Assembly: GCA_037965595.1 (NCBI GenBank)
Contig: CP150183.1
Location: 3,100,001-3,164,000, forward strand
Source of the DNA: Alkalihalobacillus sp. FSL W8-0930
GTDB taxonomy: Bacteria; Bacillota; Bacilli; Bacillales; Bacillaceae_D
DNA length: 64,000 bases
Direction of reading: 5' to 3'
Shown piece after piece: positions 53,428-63,284 of this stretch. Made by a program: the position numbers and the translations under genes. The notes beneath the pieces are model-generated. The model was not told where the DNA came from and did no database searches. It worked only from the letters and a program-made list of their open reading frames with translations. Every line of letters begins with the position of its first letter. Positions within the stretch are counted from its first letter, which is position 1.

Positions 53428-53520
53428 CTATAGCAGACGACTAATCTCTACCTCTAGTTTGCCAAATTCATAGTCTCTCTTACCAAGAGTGTCTTTCAAG
53501 ATTTGCGTTGCATCAATCAT
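53428..53520 (-). CDS. Tandem 30-aa peptide ORF, copy 1 (most diverged)
   Basis: Exactly 30 codons, AGAGG about 10 nt before the ATG at 53520. Protein starts MIDATQILKDTLGKRDY and ends LEVEISRLL. It keeps the family pattern (Asp3, Thr5, Gln6, Leu8, Asp10, Leu12, Leu22, Ser27, Leu29, Leu30) but has five basic residues, net charge about -1. Same length as all other copies despite the divergence, which implies length is constrained. Preceded by its own ECF-like promoter. Confidence 0.75.
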   Translation of the reverse strand: MIDATQILKDTLGKRDYEFGKLEVEISRLL

Positions 53521-53549
53521 GATGTCGCGCCTCTCTTACTCTTTCATAA

Positions 53550-53581
53550 AAGCTAACGAAACAATAACGAGATTGGATCAC
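53550..53581 (-). promoter_or_regulatory. ECF-like promoter before peptide copy 1
   Basis: Minus strand GTGATCCAA (53581-53573), 14 nt, CGTTAGCTT (53558-53550): both boxes and the spacing are identical to the copy 2 promoter, while the spacer sequence differs. Confidence 0.65.
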
Positions 53582-53668
53582 TTTTTTGAGAAACTTTTTT
53601 TAATCTTTTTTTTCTAGTAGACTTATAACCGCTGGTGTGTCAGTTCTTTTTTGATCATTTTCTATTCA

Positions 53669-54070
53669 TTATTCGGTAATCTTAGACGGTTCAGACTCTC
53701 TCCCCGCTTCATCAACAGACGTGATGTAATAACTATGCCTAGCTGTATCAGCGTCCACAAACGTTTTCCTTTCATTTGCACCTACTCGCCCTACTTCTTC
53801 AAATTCATCATTCATCCCAGCACGGTACACCACATAACTCGCAATTCTGTCTTCTCTTACCGCATGCCAGGTCACGAACGTTCCTCTAATCTCCATATTT
53901 GTTGGAGAATCAGGCCGTACCTCTTTTTGTTCCTCCATCTGTTCTGTTTGAAGATTTGGCTCAGAAAGTCCGGACGCTCCTTGTTGATCATCGTAGAATT
54001 CTTTTGCGTAACCATAAACAGCCCAGAGCGAAAAAAGAGCACATAAGACAAATACCGACATTTTCTTCAT
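53669..54070 (-). CDS. Secreted or membrane-anchored fibronectin type III domain protein
   Basis: 133 aa from the ATG at 54070, with AGAGG 8 nt upstream. Signal peptide or anchor MKKMSVFVLCALFSLWAVYGYA, a Gln/Glu-rich linker, then one FnIII-like domain (about 52-133): RPDSPTNMEI, FVTWHAV, IASYVVYRAG, RKTFVDADTARHSYYITSVDEAGRESE. Such domains bind proteins or glycans outside the cell. It is preceded by the same ECF-like promoter as peptide copies 1 and 2, and no terminator separates it from the array, so it is likely part of the same system. Confidence 0.82.
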   Translation of the reverse strand: MKKMSVFVLCALFSLWAVYGYAKEFYDDQQGASGLSEPNLQTEQMEEQKEVRPDSPTNMEIRGTFVTWHAVREDRIASYVVYRAGMNDEFEEVGRVGANERKTFVDADTARHSYYITSVDEAGRESEPSKITE

Positions 54071-54093
54071 CCATCTCACCTCTTATCTATATA

Positions 54094-54125
54094 ATGAAAA
54101 CGTGAGAATTGCTGACTTAGATCAC
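54094..54125 (-). promoter_or_regulatory. ECF-like promoter before the FnIII gene
   Basis: Minus strand GTGATCTAA (54125-54117), 14 nt, CGTTTTCAT (54102-54094). Third instance of the GTGATCYAA-N14-CGTT element within 750 bp. Confidence 0.6.
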
Positions 54126-54280
54126 TTTTAGTGGTGAATTTATTAGGTTTATATTTTTAGGGCGGCATGTAAGAAGTTTTATTTCTTCTTACAAAGGCCA
54201 ATCATTCATATAGTCCTGCTACTCATTCATTAAAATACTCTTTCAACCAATACTACGAACATTTACACCCAAACAAAAAA

Positions 54281-54298
54281 AGCCCGCATCAGCGGACT
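54281..54298 (-). terminator. Terminator overlapping the araR stop
   Basis: A 7-bp stem AGCCCGC/GCGGACT (one G-U; 54281-54287 with 54292-54298) followed on the minus strand by seven T. The 150 nt beyond, before the FnIII promoter, hold only one more 8-bp hairpin (GTAAGAAG/CTTCTTAC near 54171-54194). Confidence 0.8.
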
Positions 54299-55386
54299 TC
54301 CTTAGTAGACTGGCGTTCAACCAGTTTCGGTTCATAGATAATGGACTCAATTGGTTCGGGCTGAGGCAGTCTTTGATTTTCAATTAATTGAATGATCATT
54401 TCTGCTGCTTGCTCTCCCATTGCCAGCTTTGGATGCTGGATGGTTGTGAGTTTGACTTCCGTGGCTGTTGCTAGATTTGAGTCATCAAATCCAACGATTG
54501 AGATGTCATCAGGCACACTTAATTCGTGCGAACGCAGCACATCCAATAGATCCACAACAAGCTGATCGTTGTAGGCGACAAGACCTGTTGGCTTAGTTGT
54601 GCGATCTTTTAGGATACGCTCTAATTCTGCCTTTGGTTTATCTTTCTTTTCTTCTGAATCATAATCGATGATATTATCAGGCGAAATTGGAAGCTGATGG
54701 GCTCTATGCGCTTTGATATAACCTTTTTTACGTTTGGCTCCTTGACGGTCATCCGTTTTGAAGAAGCCTAAGATATCTGTATGGCCTTGTTTAATTAAAT
54801 GCTCGGTTTGCAGGTAGCCACCTTTTTCATCATCTAAAATGAGACAAAGTGGATCAAGCTCATCATAAAATGCATTAATCATCACATACGGTATGTTAGC
54901 GCGTTCAAGACTGAAGTAATAATTAATGTTTGGATTCGAGCGAGCACTTTTGGTTGGCTCGATGATGGCTGCATCTACCCCCAACGATAAAATGCTTTCA
55001 AGCACCTTTTTCTCTGTTTCTACATTATTATTCGTACTGTACAAGCTGACCTGGTACCCCTTTTCTGCTAAGTAGGGTTCAGCCCCACGAATAATAAGGG
55101 GGAAAATATAATCCGAGATATAGGTGGTGATGATTGCAATATTCTTCGGACTATTTATAGTTAATTTCTCAATGGTTCGATCGGCACAGTATGTACCAGA
55201 ACCTTGAGAGCGGTAAAGCCAACCATCCTTAACTAAGTCCCCTATGGCAATTCGGACTGTGTGACGGCTCACGCCAAATTCCTTCATAAACATACTTTCT
55301 GATCCTATCTTTTTATGAGGAATATAGGTGCCATCAAGAATACGTGACTTTACCACTTCTATAATCTTGCTATATTTTGTCTGCAT
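54289..55386 (-). CDS. araR: Arabinose operon repressor
   Basis: 365 aa, the AraR chimera: N-terminal GntR-type winged helix (VVKSRILDGTYIPHKKIGSE, MKEFGVSRHTVRIAIGDLVKDGWLYRSQGSGTY) and C-terminal LacI/GalR-like sugar-binding domain (IAIITTYISDYIFPLIIRGAE ... VPDDISIVGFDDS). Binds palindromic sites and is released by L-arabinose. It is the last gene of the minus-strand ara cluster, 70 nt after araA; a CGTATAAG half-site at about 55410-55417 hints at autoregulation. Confidence 0.95.
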   Translation of the reverse strand: MQTKYSKIIEVVKSRILDGTYIPHKKIGSESMFMKEFGVSRHTVRIAIGDLVKDGWLYRSQGSGTYCADRTIEKLTINSPKNIAIITTYISDYIFPLIIRGAEPYLAEKGYQVSLYSTNNNVETEKKVLESILSLGVDAAIIEPTKSARSNPNINYYFSLERANIPYVMINAFYDELDPLCLILDDEKGGYLQTEHLIKQGHTDILGFFKTDDRQGAKRKKGYIKAHRAHQLPISPDNIIDYDSEEKKDKPKAELERILKDRTTKPTGLVAYNDQLVVDLLDVLRSHELSVPDDISIVGFDDSNLATATEVKLTTIQHPKLAMGEQAAEMIIQLIENQRLPQPEPIESIIYEPKLVERQSTKEVR

Positions 55387-55456
55387 ATGGTTGACCTCAA
55401 TTCTCTGATCACTTATACGAATAGGCTACCATACTTTGTTGATCGGAACAATTCGC

Positions 55457-56935
55457 TTATCTACTGAATTTAAATGCAAGCTCATTCCACTTCAATTCAT
55501 TCTCAATGCCCTGGATGGTCGTATTCTCGTTAATCACTACCGCCTCAATTCCAACAAGCTTCGCCCAATCTAGCAATTGCTCTGGTGTAATTTTATACGA
55601 CATGACCGTATGATGTGCTCCTCCAGCATGAATCCAGGCTTCGGCTGAGGTTTCAAGTGAAGGCTTTGGCTTCCAAAGTACCTTTGCCACAGGCAGTAAT
55701 GGAGTCTCATGCTCTGATGCTACAGCTGTTACTTCGTTGATGACTAAGCGGAAACGGTCTCCTAAATGAATAAGAGATGCAACTAAGGCTTCTCCTTTAA
55801 TGCTGTCAAACACCATGCGTGCTGGATCAGATTTCCCTCCAATGGATAGTGGATGAACTTCAATTCTTGGTTTTTCTGAAGAAATTGTCGGACATACCTC
55901 AAGCATATGGGAACCGAGAATCATTTCGTTTCCTTCTTCAAAGTGGTAGGTGTAATCCTCCATAAACGACGTTTGTTCATTGTCTGCCATCAGCTTCATC
56001 ATGCGCAGGAGAGCGGCTGTTTTCCAGTCACCTTCTCCTCCAAATCCGTAGCCTTGCTGCATCAATCGTTGAACAGCGAGACCTGGCAGCTGACTTAGCC
56101 CGTGTAATGTATCAAAGTTTGTTGTAAAGCCTCCGAAGTTTCCGTCCACAAGAAACCTTTTTAAGCCAAGCTCAATACGTGCCTGTTCCATGATCGCTTG
56201 TTTATCAGCCTCAGGATCAATCTCGTATTCTTGTTCATACACTTTATATAACTCTTCAACCTCTTCGTCCGTAATAGCATCCACCACTTCCACAAGATCC
56301 CCAATACCATAACCTTGTACGGACCAACCAAATGTTAGCTGGGCTTCTACCTTGTCTCCTTCAGTGACGGCTACCTCGTTCATGTTATCGCCAAAACGAG
56401 CAATACGTATAGATTTGCTTTGAATCGCAGCAGCCGTTGTTCTCATCCACGTACCCATTCTCTCTTGCACTCGTTCATCTGCCCAGTATCCTGCAATGAC
56501 CTTTCGTGGGAGCTTCATTCTTGCACCAATAAAACCAAATTCACGGTCGCCATGAGCAGATTGATTTAAGTTCATGAAGTCCATATCAATGGAATCCCAT
56601 GGGATGTCACGGTTAAATTGAGTGTGCAAGTGAAGGAGCGGCTTTGTGAGCAAGTTCAATCCTGCAATCCACATTTTTGCTGGGGAGAATGTATGCATCC
56701 ATGCAATGATTCCTCCACATGCATCATCAGCATTTGCATCCGCACATAATCTTGTAATTCCCTCTGGATTTGTAGCTACTTCCTTTAACTTTATCGTAAA
56801 TGCAATGGACGTACTTTCATTTAATGCTTTAACCATTTGTTCGGTATGACTCTGTACCTCTTGAATCGCTTCCTCTCCGTACAAGTGCTGACTCCCTGTC
56901 ACAAACCAGTATTCAATCGTTTTTTGTTGTGTCAT
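55457..56935 (-). CDS. araA: L-arabinose isomerase
   Basis: Converts L-arabinose to L-ribulose. 492 aa, normal for Bacillus AraA. WFVTGSQHLYGEEA start, IAWMHTFSPAKMWIAGL, catalytic Glu and His in GFGGEGDWKTAALLR, NEQTSFMEDYTYHFE and GSHMLEVCP metal-site segments. GAGGAGG before the ATG. Third of the araD-araB-araA block, 12 nt after araB. Confidence 0.97.
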   Translation of the reverse strand: MTQQKTIEYWFVTGSQHLYGEEAIQEVQSHTEQMVKALNESTSIAFTIKLKEVATNPEGITRLCADANADDACGGIIAWMHTFSPAKMWIAGLNLLTKPLLHLHTQFNRDIPWDSIDMDFMNLNQSAHGDREFGFIGARMKLPRKVIAGYWADERVQERMGTWMRTTAAAIQSKSIRIARFGDNMNEVAVTEGDKVEAQLTFGWSVQGYGIGDLVEVVDAITDEEVEELYKVYEQEYEIDPEADKQAIMEQARIELGLKRFLVDGNFGGFTTNFDTLHGLSQLPGLAVQRLMQQGYGFGGEGDWKTAALLRMMKLMADNEQTSFMEDYTYHFEEGNEMILGSHMLEVCPTISSEKPRIEVHPLSIGGKSDPARMVFDSIKGEALVASLIHLGDRFRLVINEVTAVASEHETPLLPVAKVLWKPKPSLETSAEAWIHAGGAHHTVMSYKITPEQLLDWAKLVGIEAVVINENTTIQGIENELKWNELAFKFSR

Positions 56936-56947
56936 CTTGTTTCCTCC

Positions 56948-58639
56948 TCAGTTGTTTGAATGTGTAGGTGTTGAATCCTTCTTAGCCTTTAGTGCTTTTA
57001 ATCGTTTCATGACATCGTTCTCTCCACGACCAAAGTAGTCATGTAGCGTTGAATACTCTTTATATAGTTCAGCATAAGTGGAGACGTTTTCAGGAATAGG
57101 TTTAAAGGTCTCATCACGTACCCGACTCATTGATTTTGCAGCGTCCGTAATTGAGTCATATCCCCCATATGTTGCACCCGCTGCCACTGCCGCGAACATC
57201 GCAGCACCGAGGGCCGGTGTTTGTGAGGCAGCACTTACCTTAATCTCTACGTTTGTTACATCTGCATAAATCTGCATGAGCAGTTTGTTCTTCTGAGGTA
57301 ATCCCCCGCATGCATACACTTCATTAATTTCAATTCCATTTGACTGAAAGGCCTCAATGATTTTCTTTGTACCAAAAGCTGTAGCTTCAAGTAATGTTCG
57401 ATAAATCTCTTCAGGTTTTGAATGTAGAGTTAATCCTACAATGACTCCACTTAACTCTGTATCTACGAGAACCGACCGATTCCCATTCCACCAGTCAAGC
57501 GCAAGCAATCCTGTTTCCGCAGGGGCGTAATGCGCTGCCTTTTCTTCTAAATAAGCGTGGATGTTCATTCCTGCTTCCTGCGCTTCTTTCTCCACTTTTT
57601 CGGATACCGCATGACCCACAAACCAAGCGAAAATGTCGCCAACTGCTGATTGACCAGCTTCATAGCCAAAGTATCCAGGAATAATCCCGTCTTCAACAAC
57701 CCCGCACATACCTTCCACTTCTTTTTCTTCTTCACCAAGAACCACATGGCAGATGGACGTTCCCATCGCCATAACCAGCTTCCCTGGTGTGACAACGCCG
57801 ACACCTGGTGCGGCGGCATGTGCATCTACATTCCCCACTGCAACAGCCGTTCCGGGTACTAAGCCCATTTGTGTAGCCATTTCCTCCGTTAGCCCACCTG
57901 CTCTCGTACCGAGTGGAACAATTTCTCCTCGGAGCTTGGTAGATGCTACGTTTTCCAGACGAGGGTCAAGGGCTTTAAAAAAGTCCTCACTTGGAAAGCC
58001 GTCTTGTTTATGCCAAATCGCTTTGTAACCAGCTGTGCAACTATTACGAACGATCGTGCCTGTCATTTGTGCGATGACCCAGTCCGTTGCTTCAAGGAAC
58101 AGATCAGCTTCCTCGTACATCGCTGGATCCTCATTTAATACTTGCCAGATCTTTGCAATCATCCATTCAGACGAGATCTTCCCTCCGTATCGTGCAAGAA
58201 AGGCCTCCCCGCGCTCCTCGGCAATTCGATTGATCTCGTTTGCTTCATCCTGTGCTGCGTGATGCTTCCATAGTTTTAGCCAGCTATGCGGACGGTCTTT
58301 TAGCTCATCCTTTAAACAAAGGGGTGTTCCTGCTGCGTCAACTGGCAGCATTGTACACGCCGTAAAATCAATGCCTACCCCAATCACATCTTCCGCACTC
58401 ACCCCAGCTTGCTTTAAGACAGCAGGTACGGAAGTTGTTAATACCTCAATATAGTCACTAGGGTGCTGAAGCGCCCACTCTGATTCAAGCGGCTGATTGG
58501 TTGAAGGAAGCGTTCGATCAATCACCCCGTGACGATATGGTGTGACATGTTCGCTCACTTCTGTCCCATCGACCACATTTACTAATACGGCTCGTCCTGA
58601 CTCTGTTCCAAAATCCAATCCAATTGTATACGTACTCAT
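56948..58639 (-). CDS. araB: L-ribulokinase
   Basis: FGGY-family kinase, 563 aa, phosphorylates L-ribulose. N-terminal [18 protein letters not shown] phosphate loop, [15 protein letters not shown], and the C-terminal nucleotide-binding part [30 protein letters not shown] upstream of the ATG. Between araD and araA with 12-nt gaps on both sides. Confidence 0.96.
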   Translation of the reverse strand: MSTYTIGLDFGTESGRAVLVNVVDGTEVSEHVTPYRHGVIDRTLPSTNQPLESEWALQHPSDYIEVLTTSVPAVLKQAGVSAEDVIGVGIDFTACTMLPVDAAGTPLCLKDELKDRPHSWLKLWKHHAAQDEANEINRIAEERGEAFLARYGGKISSEWMIAKIWQVLNEDPAMYEEADLFLEATDWVIAQMTGTIVRNSCTAGYKAIWHKQDGFPSEDFFKALDPRLENVASTKLRGEIVPLGTRAGGLTEEMATQMGLVPGTAVAVGNVDAHAAAPGVGVVTPGKLVMAMGTSICHVVLGEEEKEVEGMCGVVEDGIIPGYFGYEAGQSAVGDIFAWFVGHAVSEKVEKEAQEAGMNIHAYLEEKAAHYAPAETGLLALDWWNGNRSVLVDTELSGVIVGLTLHSKPEEIYRTLLEATAFGTKKIIEAFQSNGIEINEVYACGGLPQKNKLLMQIYADVTNVEIKVSAASQTPALGAAMFAAVAAGATYGGYDSITDAAKSMSRVRDETFKPIPENVSTYAELYKEYSTLHDYFGRGENDVMKRLKALKAKKDSTPTHSNN

Positions 58640-58651
58640 TGGTATCCTCCT

Positions 58652-59344
58652 TTAATTTCGCTGTCCATAATAAGCGTCTTTTCCATGCTTTCTGAGAAAA
58701 TGTTTATCTAAAAGGTCCTGCTGCATATGAGTTGCATTTGGGTTCAATGCAAGTGTATTTGTCGCAATCTTGGCTGTTTCTTCTAACACCACGGCATTAT
58801 GCAAAGCTTCCATGGCATCCTTGCCCCAAGCAAATGGAGCGTGAGCATGGACAAGCACACCTGGCATCTGGTCATAGCGCTTCTCTGCAAATGTCTCAAC
58901 AATTACATGCCCCGTCTCAGCTTCATAAGCACCCTTTATTTCTGCTTCTGTCATTGGTCTCGTACATGGAATCTCCCCGTAAAAGTAGTCAGCATGGGTC
59001 GTTCCAAATGCCGGGATTCCCCTTCCTGCCTGGGCCCAGCTTGTTGCGTGAGGAGAATGAGTATGCACAATCCCACCAATATCAGGAAAGGCACGATACA
59101 ACACTACATGGGTTGGTGTATCAGACGAAGGATTCAATTCACCCTCGACAACATTACCCATCAGATCAACAACAACTAAGTCTTCTTTCTTTAGCACGTC
59201 ATACTCAACGCCACTTGGTTTAATAACCACCAATCCACTTTCACGATCGATTCCACTCACATTTCCCCATGTGAATGTAACCATGCCATGCTTTGGTAGA
59301 GCCAGATTGGCTTCAAGTACCTGTTGCTTCAAATCATTCAGCAT
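58652..59344 (-). CDS. araD: L-ribulose-5-phosphate 4-epimerase
   Basis: Class II aldolase-fold enzyme, 230 aa, yields D-xylulose 5-phosphate. GNVSGIDRE and KPSGVEYD substrate loops, [14 protein letters not shown], zinc ligands in [14 protein letters not shown] and the later [19 protein letters not shown] precedes the ATG. An AraR box lies just upstream, so the catabolic genes may have a second promoter apart from the transport genes. Confidence 0.96.
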   Translation of the reverse strand: MLNDLKQQVLEANLALPKHGMVTFTWGNVSGIDRESGLVVIKPSGVEYDVLKKEDLVVVDLMGNVVEGELNPSSDTPTHVVLYRAFPDIGGIVHTHSPHATSWAQAGRGIPAFGTTHADYFYGEIPCTRPMTEAEIKGAYEAETGHVIVETFAEKRYDQMPGVLVHAHAPFAWGKDAMEALHNAVVLEETAKIATNTLALNPNATHMQQDLLDKHFLRKHGKDAYYGQRN

Positions 59345-59362
59345 TCTCTTTCTCCTCCTATC

Positions 59363-59378
59363 CTTATACGTACAAGTA
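59363..59378. promoter_or_regulatory. AraR operator before araD
   Basis: CTTATACGTACAAGTA (plus strand) is a near-palindrome matching the AraR consensus ATTTGTACGTACAAAT at the central TACGTACAA. It lies between gguB and araD, upstream of the araD ribosome binding site. Confidence 0.75.
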
Positions 59379-59395
59379 TCTATAATAAGAAACGA

Positions 59396-60556
59396 TCAAG
59401 ACCGCTTCTTATTCATAATGTCAAAGGCAACTGCCGCTAATAGAACAAGTCCTTTGATTGCTTGCTGCCAATCAATACCTAATCCAAGAATGGACATTCC
59501 ATTGTTCATAACACCCATAACAAGTCCACCGATGACGGCACCAATGATGGATCCTACACCACCATATGCTGATGCGCCTCCGATAAAACTTGCCGCAATC
59601 GCATCAAGTTCAAACAAGTTTCCTGCTCGAGGAGTGGCGGCATTAAGTCTGGCAGCAAAGATCAAACCTGACAGGGCTGCAAGCACCCCCATATTAACAA
59701 AGACCATAAAGGTGACACGCTTTGTTTTAATACCAGATAGTGATGCAGCCTTCTCGTTTCCACCTACTGCATAGATGTGTCGACCGATGACTGTCTTTTT
59801 CATAACAAAAGAATAAAAGGCTATGAGTACAATCAATAGAATTAGAATATTTGGGATTCCACGATAATCCGCTAGAATGTACGTAAATACTCCAATAACC
59901 GCTGCCATCCCAACTATTTTTAATAGAAACAAAGACCTTGGCAGAGCATCAAACCCATTTTTCAACTGTTTTCTTCTTGCTCGTACTTCAAGAAAGACAA
60001 GCATCCCTATCAGTACGATTCCAATAACTAGTGATAACAAATGAATGCTAGAGCCGTTCAATACATCTGGTAAAAACCCAGCACTTAATTGCTGAAATGC
60101 AGGAGGGAAAGGAGCAATTGATTGTCCTTGTAGCATAATTAATGTAATCCCACGGAAGATTAACATTCCTGCAAGAGTAACGATAAAGGCAGGTATTTTC
60201 ACATAGGCAACCCAAAACCCTTGCCATGCCCCGACTATCGCTCCCATTAATAAACAAAGAACAACGGTAAAGAAAGGATCCATATTCATTTGAATCATTA
60301 GAATGGCAGATAAAGCACCAATAAAGGCTGCGATTGAACCAACAGAAAGATCAATATGTCCTGTGATGATGACTAACACCATGCCAATAGCAAGAATGAG
60401 AATGTAGCTATTTTGCAAGATTAGATTCGTTATATTCAGAGGCTGCAACAGAACGCCATCTGTTAGAATTTGAAACAGTAGCATAATAAGAAGCAAAGCA
60501 AATGTCATGCTATATTGCCTTATATTATTTTGGACGATTTTCAGAAATGTCTTCAT
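59396..60556 (-). CDS. gguB: Sugar ABC importer permease (GguB/XylH-like)
   Basis: 386 aa with about ten membrane helices. [23 protein letters not shown] and [35 protein letters not shown] are conserved in the MmsB/RbsC/XylH permease family; the larger size with a central extra loop is the GguB type, used for arabinose, xylose and galactose. Overlaps gguA by 32 nt. Confidence 0.9.
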   Translation of the reverse strand: MKTFLKIVQNNIRQYSMTFALLLIMLLFQILTDGVLLQPLNITNLILQNSYILILAIGMVLVIITGHIDLSVGSIAAFIGALSAILMIQMNMDPFFTVVLCLLMGAIVGAWQGFWVAYVKIPAFIVTLAGMLIFRGITLIMLQGQSIAPFPPAFQQLSAGFLPDVLNGSSIHLLSLVIGIVLIGMLVFLEVRARRKQLKNGFDALPRSLFLLKIVGMAAVIGVFTYILADYRGIPNILILLIVLIAFYSFVMKKTVIGRHIYAVGGNEKAASLSGIKTKRVTFMVFVNMGVLAALSGLIFAARLNAATPRAGNLFELDAIAASFIGGASAYGGVGSIIGAVIGGLVMGVMNNGMSILGLGIDWQQAIKGLVLLAAVAFDIMNKKRS

Positions 60557-62087
60557 GGAAAGCCACCTCCCGTGTCATCAGCCTCATTAAATCTTCTTGG
60601 TTTAACTGTTCACCTTGAACCTCACCAGTAATTCTTCCTTTATTCATGGCATACACTCGACTGCACATTCCGATTAATTCAGGAAGCTCGGAGGAAATGA
60701 CGAGAATTCCCTTCCCTCTTTGAGCCAGTTCTTGAATGATTGTGTAGATCTCGTATTTAGCACCTACATCAATGCCTCGTGTCGGCTCATCTAGTATTAA
60801 AACATCCGGATCAGAGAGTATCCACTTACTCAAAACGACTTTCTGTTGGTTCCCACCACTCAGATTCCCTGTTTCTTGTTGAATGGAAGGTGTTTTGATG
60901 TTCATTTTCTTTCTAAAGTCTTCTGCTACCTGTACTTCTTCTGTTCCATTAATCAATATCTTGTTAGACAATTTTTTTAAGCTTGCGAGCGAAATGTTCT
61001 CTTTTACATCATTCATTAAAATGAGCCCATATGATTTCCGATCCTCTGTTGCATAGGCCAAACCTGATTGGATAGCTTCACTAACAGAAGAAAAAGAAGT
61101 AGGTTTGTTGTTTAAAAGGAGTTCACCACTTATCTTTGAACCGTACGAACCACCAAACATACTCATGGCAAGTTCTGTCCGTCCCGCTCCCATTAATCCT
61201 GCGATGCCTACTATTTCTCCTCTTTTTACATGAAACGCTGCATCAAAAATGATCTGACGTTCACGCTGAATCGGATGAAAGACATTCCATTTATTCACTT
61301 CAAGAATGGTTTCACCAGGTATACCTGAATACTCTGGATATCTGCTAGAGAGACTTCTACCAACCATTCCGCGAATGATTCGATCCTCATTCACTTCATC
61401 TTTTTTCACATCAAGTGTTTCAATGGTTTGCCCATCACGAATAATAGTCACTTGATCGGCAATCTGTTTAATTTCATTTAACTTGTGTGAGATGATTATT
61501 GATGTAATTCCCTCTTGCTTGAGCTCAAGTAAAAGCTTTAATAAGTTTTGACTGTCCGTTTCATTTAAGGAAGCGGTCGGTTCATCTAATATAAGGAGCT
61601 TCACGTCCTTTGCTAGTGCTTTCGCAATTTCCACTAGCTGTTGCTTTCCTACCCCAATATGCTTAACCTTGGTCTGCACGGGTTCTAGCAGATTCACTCG
61701 TTTAAGTAGCTCTTCAGCTAACCTACTTGCTTGATCCCAATCCACTAGCCCGTATTTACCCCGCTCATTCCCTAAAAAAATATTTTCAGAGATTGAAAGC
61801 TCCGGGATAAGAGCCAGCTCTTGGTGGATGATTGCAATCCCTTTTTCCTCGCTCTGTCTGACATCTTTAAACTGACAAGGCTCGTCTTGAAAATAAACGT
61901 CTCCCTCATAGCTTCCGTACGCATAGACCCCACTTAACACCTTCATTAATGTAGACTTGCCTGCTCCGTTCTCACCACATAACGCGTGAATATCACCTTG
62001 TTTCACTTGGAGATTTACATGATCAAGTGCCTTTACACCAGGAAACTGCTTCGTGATATTCTTCATATCTAGAAGAATGTTTGACAT
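60525..62087 (-). CDS. gguA: Sugar ABC importer ATPase, two-domain (GguA/XylG-like)
   Basis: 520 aa, duplicated ATPase. First domain: Walker [10 protein letters not shown], Walker [12 protein letters not shown] with SHKLNEI. Second domain: [11 protein letters not shown] degenerate Walker A, then signature [14 protein letters not shown], Walker [13 protein letters not shown]. This is the RbsA/MglA/XylG class. Second gene of the operon, 63 nt after the binding protein. Confidence 0.94.
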   Translation of the reverse strand: MSNILLDMKNITKQFPGVKALDHVNLQVKQGDIHALCGENGAGKSTLMKVLSGVYAYGSYEGDVYFQDEPCQFKDVRQSEEKGIAIIHQELALIPELSISENIFLGNERGKYGLVDWDQASRLAEELLKRVNLLEPVQTKVKHIGVGKQQLVEIAKALAKDVKLLILDEPTASLNETDSQNLLKLLLELKQEGITSIIISHKLNEIKQIADQVTIIRDGQTIETLDVKKDEVNEDRIIRGMVGRSLSSRYPEYSGIPGETILEVNKWNVFHPIQRERQIIFDAAFHVKRGEIVGIAGLMGAGRTELAMSMFGGSYGSKISGELLLNNKPTSFSSVSEAIQSGLAYATEDRKSYGLILMNDVKENISLASLKKLSNKILINGTEEVQVAEDFRKKMNIKTPSIQQETGNLSGGNQQKVVLSKWILSDPDVLILDEPTRGIDVGAKYEIYTIIQELAQRGKGILVISSELPELIGMCSRVYAMNKGRITGEVQGEQLNQEDLMRLMTREVAFHEDISENRPK

Positions 62088-62150
62088 GTCCCTCTCTCCC
62101 TTTTCTGAGTGAGGGGTTCTACTCTTCTAGAACCCCTCAACGAGTAGGTG

Positions 62151-63233
62151 CTAATTAAGCTGGTCTGCTGTGTAATAGTCACTATCAATTAGAATTTCTT
62201 CGTAATTATCGATATCTACCACAACAGGCGACTCCAGGAATGAAGGAACCACTTTTACATTGTTGTCGTAGGTATCCGTGTCATTCACCTCAGGTTCCTC
62301 GTTGTTCAGAACGGACTCAGTCATCTCCACCGCTTTTTCAGCTAAGACCCTTGTATCTTTAAACACGGTCATCGACTGTTCTCCAGCAATAATGGCATTA
62401 ACGGATGGGATATCTGCATCTTGACCGGTGATAATTGGCATATCATCCGCCGTATATCCAACGCTTTTTAATGAAGCAAGTACACCAATACTTAGAAGAT
62501 CCGCTGGAGCTAAAACAGCATGTAACTCTTCACCACCACCATAATTTGAGCTTAGTAGATTATCCATTCGACTTTGAGCTGTTGCGCCGTCCCATCGTAG
62601 AATAGAGATTTGGTTAAAATCGGTTTGACCACTGCCTACTATTAATTTTCCTTCATCTAAATAAGGTTGAAGAATAGACATTGCACCATTAAAGAAGAAA
62701 TGAGCATTGTTATCATCAGGTGAACCTGCAAACAATTCAATGTTAAAAGGACCTGCTTCATTTTCTAAATCGAGTTGGTCAACAATGTACTGGCCTTGCA
62801 TCACTCCAACCTCGTAATTATCGAAGGTCGCATAATAATCAACATGCTCAGAGTTCATGATTAATCGGTCATATGAAATCACTGGGATTTCTTCTGCATT
62901 TGCACTTTCCAAAACACTTGTAAGTGCTTCTCCATCAACTGCAGCAATGACTAAAGCATCTACGCCTAACGTAATCATGTTCTCAATTTGAGATACTTGG
63001 TTTTCCACTACATCCTCGGCATATTGAAGCTCTGTTTTATACCCTAATTCTTCAAAATAGTTGACCATGTTATCCCCGTCTGCAATCCACCGTTCTGAAG
63101 ATTGCGTTGGCATGGAAATACCAACTGTTAATTCTTCTTCACCTCCGCCGTCTCCACCAGAACTTCCCTCAGAACAAGCGGCTACCATTAATCCACCGAC
63201 TACCACTAACCCTACTAAGCCCAGCTTTTTCAT
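62151..63233 (-). CDS. chvE: Sugar-binding lipoprotein (ChvE/XylF-like)
   Basis: 360 aa from the ATG at 63233, with AGGGGG about 9 nt upstream. Lipobox VAACSEG; type I periplasmic-binding fold: VGISMPTQSSERWIADG, ALVIAAVDGEALTSVLESANAEEIPVISYDRLI, PIITGQDADIPSVNAIIAGEQSMTVFKDTR. This matches multiple-monosaccharide binding proteins ChvE/XylF. First gene of the arabinose operon, behind AraR boxes and a cre site. L-arabinose is the expected ligand by context. Confidence 0.92.
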   Translation of the reverse strand: MKKLGLVGLVVVGGLMVAACSEGSSGGDGGGEEELTVGISMPTQSSERWIADGDNMVNYFEELGYKTELQYAEDVVENQVSQIENMITLGVDALVIAAVDGEALTSVLESANAEEIPVISYDRLIMNSEHVDYYATFDNYEVGVMQGQYIVDQLDLENEAGPFNIELFAGSPDDNNAHFFFNGAMSILQPYLDEGKLIVGSGQTDFNQISILRWDGATAQSRMDNLLSSNYGGGEELHAVLAPADLLSIGVLASLKSVGYTADDMPIITGQDADIPSVNAIIAGEQSMTVFKDTRVLAEKAVEMTESVLNNEEPEVNDTDTYDNNVKVVPSFLESPVVVDIDNYEEILIDSDYYTADQLN

Positions 63234-63262
63234 AAAACTCATCCCCCTAATTGGTTGTCCTC

Positions 63263-63284
63263 CAAATGATAGCGCTATCATTTG
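63263..63284. promoter_or_regulatory. cre site (CcpA) in a perfect 22-bp palindrome
   Basis: The core TGATAGCGCTATCA (63267-63280) fits the cre consensus TGWNANCGNTNWCA at every fixed position, and the palindrome extends four more bases on each side. It lies between the operon promoter and the chvE ribosome binding site, so CcpA would act as a roadblock under glucose. Confidence 0.85.

Noticed and set aside
52531-53520. CRISPR array or satellite DNA
   Set aside because: The period is about 142 bp, the repeated part is the ORF with its ribosome binding site, the spacers are related to each other rather than unique, and no cas genes are present.
57565-57825. 86-aa minus-strand ORF inside araB
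   Set aside because: It is an out-of-frame shadow of araB with Trp/Lys-rich low-quality composition.
58732-59223. 163-aa plus-strand ORF opposite araD
   Set aside because: Antisense shadow of a well-supported gene with no ribosome binding site.
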